Shown here in pieces: positions 58,535 to 64,000 of a stretch of DNA of 64,000 nucleotides; the stretch's first letter is position 1; each line of letters opens with the position of its first letter. The notes beneath the pieces were generated by a model. It was not told where the DNA came from. It ran no database searches and saw nothing but the letters and a program-made list of their open reading frames with translations. A program made the translations under genes and the position numbers. Origin of the DNA: Malus domestica (lineage: Eukaryota; Streptophyta; Magnoliopsida; Rosales; Rosaceae); assembly GCF_042453785.1 (NCBI RefSeq), contig NC_091667.1, positions 36,572,001-36,636,000 of the forward strand, in the 5' to 3' direction.

Positions 58535-61500
58535 TTAACATGGAGGCATTCCTTGTGGCGGAGGTAACATTTGCGCTCCTGGGCCCTTTCCATTTTTCAC
58601 TATGAACGTCATGTCCATGCCCCATGACATATGTCGATCCAGATGACAGTGCATAAACCAAACGCCTACGCACAACAAGAAGAAGAACAACAATTTACAC
58701 GATCTAATTATCATTCATTAATATATAGGGCTGTTAACTAAAACTGGAAACTGGAAATTGATATGGTTATTATCAAACGGCCCCTTAAGATAATATATGC
58801 ACTAGAGATGATGAATGTCTTCATTAATTACGTACCAGGATTGTCTGCCTTGAATCTAATGGTAGTCCAACCATTTATAGGGACAGCGATGGTGTTTTGA
58901 AGAGGAGGATCAACAAGATTATACGTCAAAGGGTCCTTGTCCTTGTCAAAATTCCCAAGCCCCCGTCCCACAACGTAGAAACTGAATCCGTGGAGATGCA
59001 TCGGATGGTCATCTCCTCCCACCAAATTTGTCCCCTGAAACACAATTTCCACAGTTGAGTTGTACTCCAGTATCTTCACCTCCGTCGCTTGCTTCGGCGT
59101 CTGTAGGTACAACGGCAAGTCCTGAGCTGTAAAATTAAACAGCAAGGGCGGGAAATTTGGAAAGCGAGTTCCAAATGCCCCATTAACATGGAAATAGTAA
59201 GCTTGCAATATGTCAATGGTAGGGTCGACAAAGCTAATGTTGTTGATACTGGTGGCAAAACGTGTCCCATTAGGCCCAGTACATGAATTGCTCGGGCAGG
59301 GTAGTGTGTTGATGGATAGTGTAAAAAACAAAGGAGTTGTTATCTTGTGTGGCACGTCAACAGGGTGGTTTTTATCAGCCAAGCTTTTGAGTTTACTGGT
59401 AAAGTGAACTGATGCGTTGGTGTCGTTATGGGAAGGAAGATTAGGCAACGAAGTAGGGGTTGAACTAGAATTTCTGTTGTATCGGAGTAATGCGGTGGTG
59501 GTTGTGTTGTCGTAGGGAATTCTAGCCCCGGCAACATAGGCTTTAGCAGCAATGTAGTAGTTGTTGGGGCTTTGGTCGGCATTTAACAAGAGATCAATAG
59601 TTTGCCCTGGAGATATGGTTACATAATCTGTTGAAAATGGCTTGGTATAGCTAGCATCTGAGCCTACAACCGTGACGTTGTGATTGGCAATGGCGAAAAA
59701 CATCATCTCCTGCACGGCAGAGTTGATTAGTCTGAGCAGGTAGGTTTTGCCGTAATCAACTATGAGCTTGAATGTGTCTGGTTTTGAGCAAGGATAGAGA
59801 TCGCCGGGTTGACCATTGATGAGGTAAGCATCTGAATTATTAGGGTCCCCACCACTTTGAATCGTTTCATCGTAAATTTGTCCAATATCTTCCTTCCACC
59901 ATTCTCCTACAATTTTCAAATATAACGATTTGCAGAACAATAAGGATCGTAATTTGGAAATGTTTATATAGAAATCACTTATATTCATATATAAGCTCTT
60001 TTACGAGAAATCCTTTCATTAGAATAGAACACATCGAAATTTTTAATTAATAAAAATACAAGTAAAAAAATTCCAAAAAAATAAACCTTTTTAACTTTAG
60101 CAACCAACATTGTCACAAGAGTTTTTAATTATTTAAAAGCGCTAGCTATCCTATAAGCGGTTTTGGAAGATTGAATTGATTTGCATACCCAAGATGATTG
60201 GTAATTCTGCGTGAGGCTTGGTAAAAGGGTAAGTGGCTCCCTTCTTGGGGTATATGACTATAGCACCGTGGACGGTGGCTCGATCCCACTCACTGTGAGC
60301 ATGCCACCATAGGGTCCCTTCCTCTGAGGAAAATATAATGGTTTGGGTAAACCTAGCTCCTGGTTGAATAGGACATTGCGTGATGTAATTAGGACCGTCT
60401 GACCATGGGTTCCTCGGTTGCTTAACTCCATGCCTGAAATATAGATGGATTAGAATTGTACTGGTGTCATGAAAGTAACTAAAAGCTGCATGAGATTACA
60501 TGCACTGTATAAAGTTGATGAATTACCAATGGAGGGTAATGTTACGATTGCCCTTGTTATAGACATCCACTATGACAGTATCTCCAGCACGAGCATACAA
60601 TGTTGGTCCCGGAAACTGGCCGTTTACAGTCAAGATGTTCTTTGTGCTACACAGTCGTTTGTATGAAGTTTCTTCAACCTACAATTAATTTTTGCAAACA
60701 AACAAAAGATATCATCAATTCATTAATATTTTTTAAATCAGCATACATGATGCATGCATGCATAATATATGTGTAATTATAGCCATGCATGCATGCATGC
60801 AATTCATACACATGCATCAGAATTTAAAACTGAACGACAAACACAAGATATGAGTTCATTAATATTTTTGAAATCAGCATACATGCATGAGCATCGTTTA
60901 TAAAGTGTATATACATATATATCCCACACACACAGATATATATATATATATACACACACATAGTGGCGAAACCATGATTTGTCGAAGGGAGGGGCGAAAT
61001 TCAAAAGAGTGCAATGTTTAATTGAAGCAGTTGCTTTCACATTGGAGAGTGCAAAGTTTTGAGTCAATATTTATAGTAGAAAATAGTCTCTTCACCAAAG
61101 CGTTTGTAAGCAAAAATATTAAAGCCAATGTAAAAAGCTTAAATTGGCTAGGATTAGATCCTAAAAAATGTTAAGCGCTAATCAAACAGTGTACTAGAAC
61201 TTAGCAGCTAGGTGCCTAGGCGAGATCTAGGTAGGAGCCCATATGGATTTAAATTAGGGAGTCTTAACGAAATACTTATGATACTGTTCACTTTTAACGT
61301 TAGAGACATTTTTACTTTTAAAAGTCACTCTTAATACTATTCATTTACAACACATTTTTGTTCTTTTGGTTAAAACTCAAATTTTTTCAAATCATTTCCA
61401 TTAGTTTTCATATTATTTAAAACATGAAACAAGTCCTCAAAGTGAAAATTCATTGAAAGTAGTGATGGCTAGAAGAAAAAAAAACATAAATTTGAGTATG

Positions 61501-62052
61501 AAATAACCTCCTCCATATTGTATTAACAACATTAAGGTAATTTTAGTATTGAAAATCTTATTTTATGTGGTATTTTGTGGGTATGGTTTATCTAAAATAT
61601 TTTATTGAAGCACTTATGTTTTTAAAGTGTAATTAGGGACCAATTAGAAGATCAAACCAAAAGAAGGAGAGACCAAGCCAAACCATTTAACCAAAAGCAA
61701 AGGAACCAAGTCAAACGGAAAAAAGATAGAAGGAAAAAAAAAAGGGGAAAGGAAAAATGGAGAAAAGCAACAAAAGAATGATAGAAGAAAAAATAACAAA
61801 TCGCAATGTTTCATTTAAAAGGAATGCTTAAACGACGTCGTCCGATTAAAGATATTTTTAAAACAACTTTTCTTTTCTTTTCTTCTTCCTCGTGCAGGAG
61901 TTGCCCTCCTCTGCAATAGGCAGCCCGCCGACACCATGGCTCTTTATGTGGCTTTTTGACGACCGAAGGGGTGGATTCCTTGCTCTGCATGTGAATTTCC
62001 GACGATCGGAGGGGCAGCCGCCCCTCCTTGCCCTGTTGTGGCTTCGCCACTG

Positions 62053-62083
<31 letters not shown>

Positions 62084-62288
62084 GTATAACTATAGGCATG
62101 CATGCATGATGCATGCAATTCATACATATGCATCAGAATTTAGAACTGAACTGCACCAAGATTAAGGAAATAATGAGCTAGGTAATTACCACAAAAGTGT
62201 AACGAGGAGACAAAGCTTGGCAATGGAAGATGCCAACCGTAGACAATAGCAAGCCGACTACAAGTTGCAAGCTAATTAAAATACTCAT
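58535..62288 (-). CDS. Laccase, copy 2, complete
   Basis: Five exons of exactly the same lengths as copy 1: 62288-62190, 60678-60527, 60433-60189, 59906-58836, 58665-58535 (565 residues). All copper motifs are kept ([28 protein letters not shown]). In the large exon I counted about eight amino-acid differences from copy 1, for example SDAY for SNAY, GARIPYD for SAGIPYD, TTPLF for TTHLF and NFPP for NSPP. The first exon gives [19 protein letters not shown]. Both copies therefore remain open, in contrast to the neighbouring duplicates. Intron 1 carries a 1.1-kb insertion absent from copy 1. The promoter side (62289 onward) resembles copy 1. Confidence 0.93.
60961..62052. mobile_element. Inverted-repeat DNA element in intron 1 of laccase copy 2
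   Basis: The left end TAGTGGCGAAACCATGA and the inverted right end CAGTGGCGAAGCCACAA match. Copy 1 (about 23715-23760) has only a short AT/CA-repeat at this place, which proves insertion after the duplication or loss from copy 1. Target duplications are hidden in the flanking (TA)n. It has no transposase. Confidence 0.8.
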
Positions 62289-64000
62289 GTTGATCGACGA
62301 CGATATTGATGGCTGCTTACCGATCGATCGTCTTATAGCTGTATCTGTTATTACTACTAGTGATGATCACGGATTCACAGGAGTTGTGTAACTATTATTT
62401 GGTCTCTATATTTCTGTTTATAACTGATGCAGTTCGCAGGAGTTGAGGACGGATATATATAGAGAGAGAGCTAAATAAAAGCGCAGGTGGCGATTATATG
62501 TAATAAAAATAAAAATAAATTATTTAATTAACTGGTGAGGGTTAATCAAGCTATGCTAAGTAATAATTAGTGTGCTTCATGAAACATGTGCGCTTAATAT
62601 CTTCACTATACAATGTTCTCTCATGTTTTTTCATTCCATGCAATCACAAAATTTTTACTGTTTATTAATATTATGTTGATCAATTAAACTTGGATTATAA
62701 TCTTTAATTACGCAGCGCTATATTTCTAGATAAGTTTGAAGCTTATGTCAGCATGCCATATATTTCGGATTTGAATAGAATCCTCAGGGAAGAGATCTGG
62801 CGAGGATCCAAATCCATATATTTCAACTTGTTGAGATTGAGAAGTCAGATCAAGGTTGAATTGGACAAGCCCAAAGACGAAGAGCCATTATTCAATTATT
62901 AATTAATAAGGAATTTTAACGAAAAATTAGTGTTGTATCCTAATCCATCAATTATTAATCCAGAGGGCGAAGAGCCATTATTCAATTATTAATTAATAGG
63001 GAACTTCAATTATTCAATTATTAATTAACAGGGAACCGTAATTAGAGGAGGACTTGTAAAAGTTAGTGTTGTGTCCTAATCCATCATAAGAAGAGAAATA
63101 CCGCTTTTTAAACTGCATGACCATTATTCAATTATTAATTAATATGAAACTTTAACGAAAAATCATATTTTTACACTAAAAGGTCAATCATGGTACAATT
63201 CATTTTACCTTTTATTTTGTCCTTATCATTAAAACTCAAAGTTTTCAAGTCATTATCATTAGTTTTCCTTAATTAATATCTATATGATGTCATAAATGGA
63301 TTTGGATCCCATCCGATCCAAATGGTGGGAATCCTAGGAATTTTCACATCTTAGTCATTCATTGTACATTGTGCGGTCATAAATTATTTGAATTTTTTAA
63401 TTTAAAATTAAACTCAAATAGTACGTGACGAAACTGACCGCACGATGTACGATGAACAACTATAATGTGAGGATTCCTAAGATCTCCACAAAGAGGATTC
63501 AGAGAGGATCCTCATCCATCAGAAATGATCATATATATGGAGATTTTTTTAGTGTGCTTACAATACGGCCATGTACACCAAGTGTCATAGACTCACAATA
63601 CAAATGGTTGGAAGTTTTTTTTTCTTTTCCAAGGGTCGTGTTCCTAGTAATACACTGAATTTTTTTGTCCATATATAGTGTTTCATACCTAACAAATTTG
63701 TTAGGAAAACATCATCAATTTAGTTAACACTCAATGAAGAAGAAGAAGCGAATATGATTGTTCAAATTAAACATGATAACGAGATTTGAGCAATTAACGC
63801 AAATTGCAGCATGCCAAGCCAAACAGTTATTGGCGTCTAAGGCATTGACTGTACTAGGTTCATTCGTCCTTTTCTTTCGAGTTAATTGTACGATGAACCT
63901 TGGGATCAATCGAAAACAAGAATAAAAACAAGGGAAGGTCAATTGTTGCGGGCATGGGTTTGGGTTAGGTCACGAATCAGCAAAACACAATACCAACCTT
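62289..64000. other. Laccase copy 2 promoter region and spacer with copy-specific insertions
   Basis: It is collinear with 23950-24830, but extra blocks interrupt the match at about 62768-62820, 62877-63087 and 63110-63655. One block has repeats of GAAGAGCCATTATTCAATTA. From 63660 to the end the match to 24480-24830 resumes. I see no gene. Confidence 0.65.

Overview
This window is plant nuclear DNA: GT-AG introns throughout, a 32-exon exportin gene, Ty1/Copia and Ty3/Gypsy LTR retrotransposons, and many short inverted-repeat elements. The first gene is a flavonoid/anthocyanidin 3-O-glycosyltransferase whose PSPG box ends in His, the residue linked to UDP-galactose use. That fits a rosaceous fruit tree (apple or pear type), but the species assignment is an inference.

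Layout. (1) 1-1571: 3' part of the glycosyltransferase gene (+). (2) 2490-13068: complete exportin-1/XPO1 gene (-), 32 exons, 1076 codons, with inverted-repeat elements and a tandem duplication in its introns. (3) 15440-17318: intact six-exon KDEL/HDEL receptor (ERD2 type, +). (4) 17969-20670: broken WAK-like receptor kinase (+). (5) 21342-23949: intact five-exon laccase (-). (6) 25364-26632 and 46984-47746: two parts of one HRD1-type ER E3 ubiquitin ligase gene (-), split inside its RING-H2 exon by about 20.4 kb of nested transposons. (7) 48013-64000: a second copy of units 3-5: a 5'-truncated KDEL receptor, a second WAK-like gene and a second intact laccase, expanded by further insertions.

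The structure reads as a tandem segmental duplication. The ancestral order was KDEL receptor (+), WAK-like kinase (+), laccase (-), HRD1 (-). Breakpoints in the KDEL receptor (exon 2) and in an HRD1 intron left an HRD1 copy without its 5' exons, joined at about 48.01 kb to a KDEL receptor copy without its 5' end. The window stops inside the second unit, at the point equivalent to about 24.83 kb of the first, so a complete HRD1 gene is predicted just beyond 64 kb.

The truncated HRD1 copy then received a Copia element in its RING exon (5-bp target duplication AGGTG). That Copia received a 1.2-kb hAT-like element in its reverse transcriptase (8-bp duplication GTGCCATG). Its 5' LTR received a 12.75-kb Gypsy element (5-bp duplication CATAC). 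The Gypsy LTRs look identical by eye, its gag-pol frame is open for 2042 codons, and it carries an antisense coiled-coil ORF, so it is the youngest layer and may be mobile. The most interesting biology here is this layered history, a WAK-like gene encoding a degenerate kinase domain, and the Gypsy element's extra ORF and repeat-rich 3' region. I saw no tRNA, rRNA or CRISPR array.
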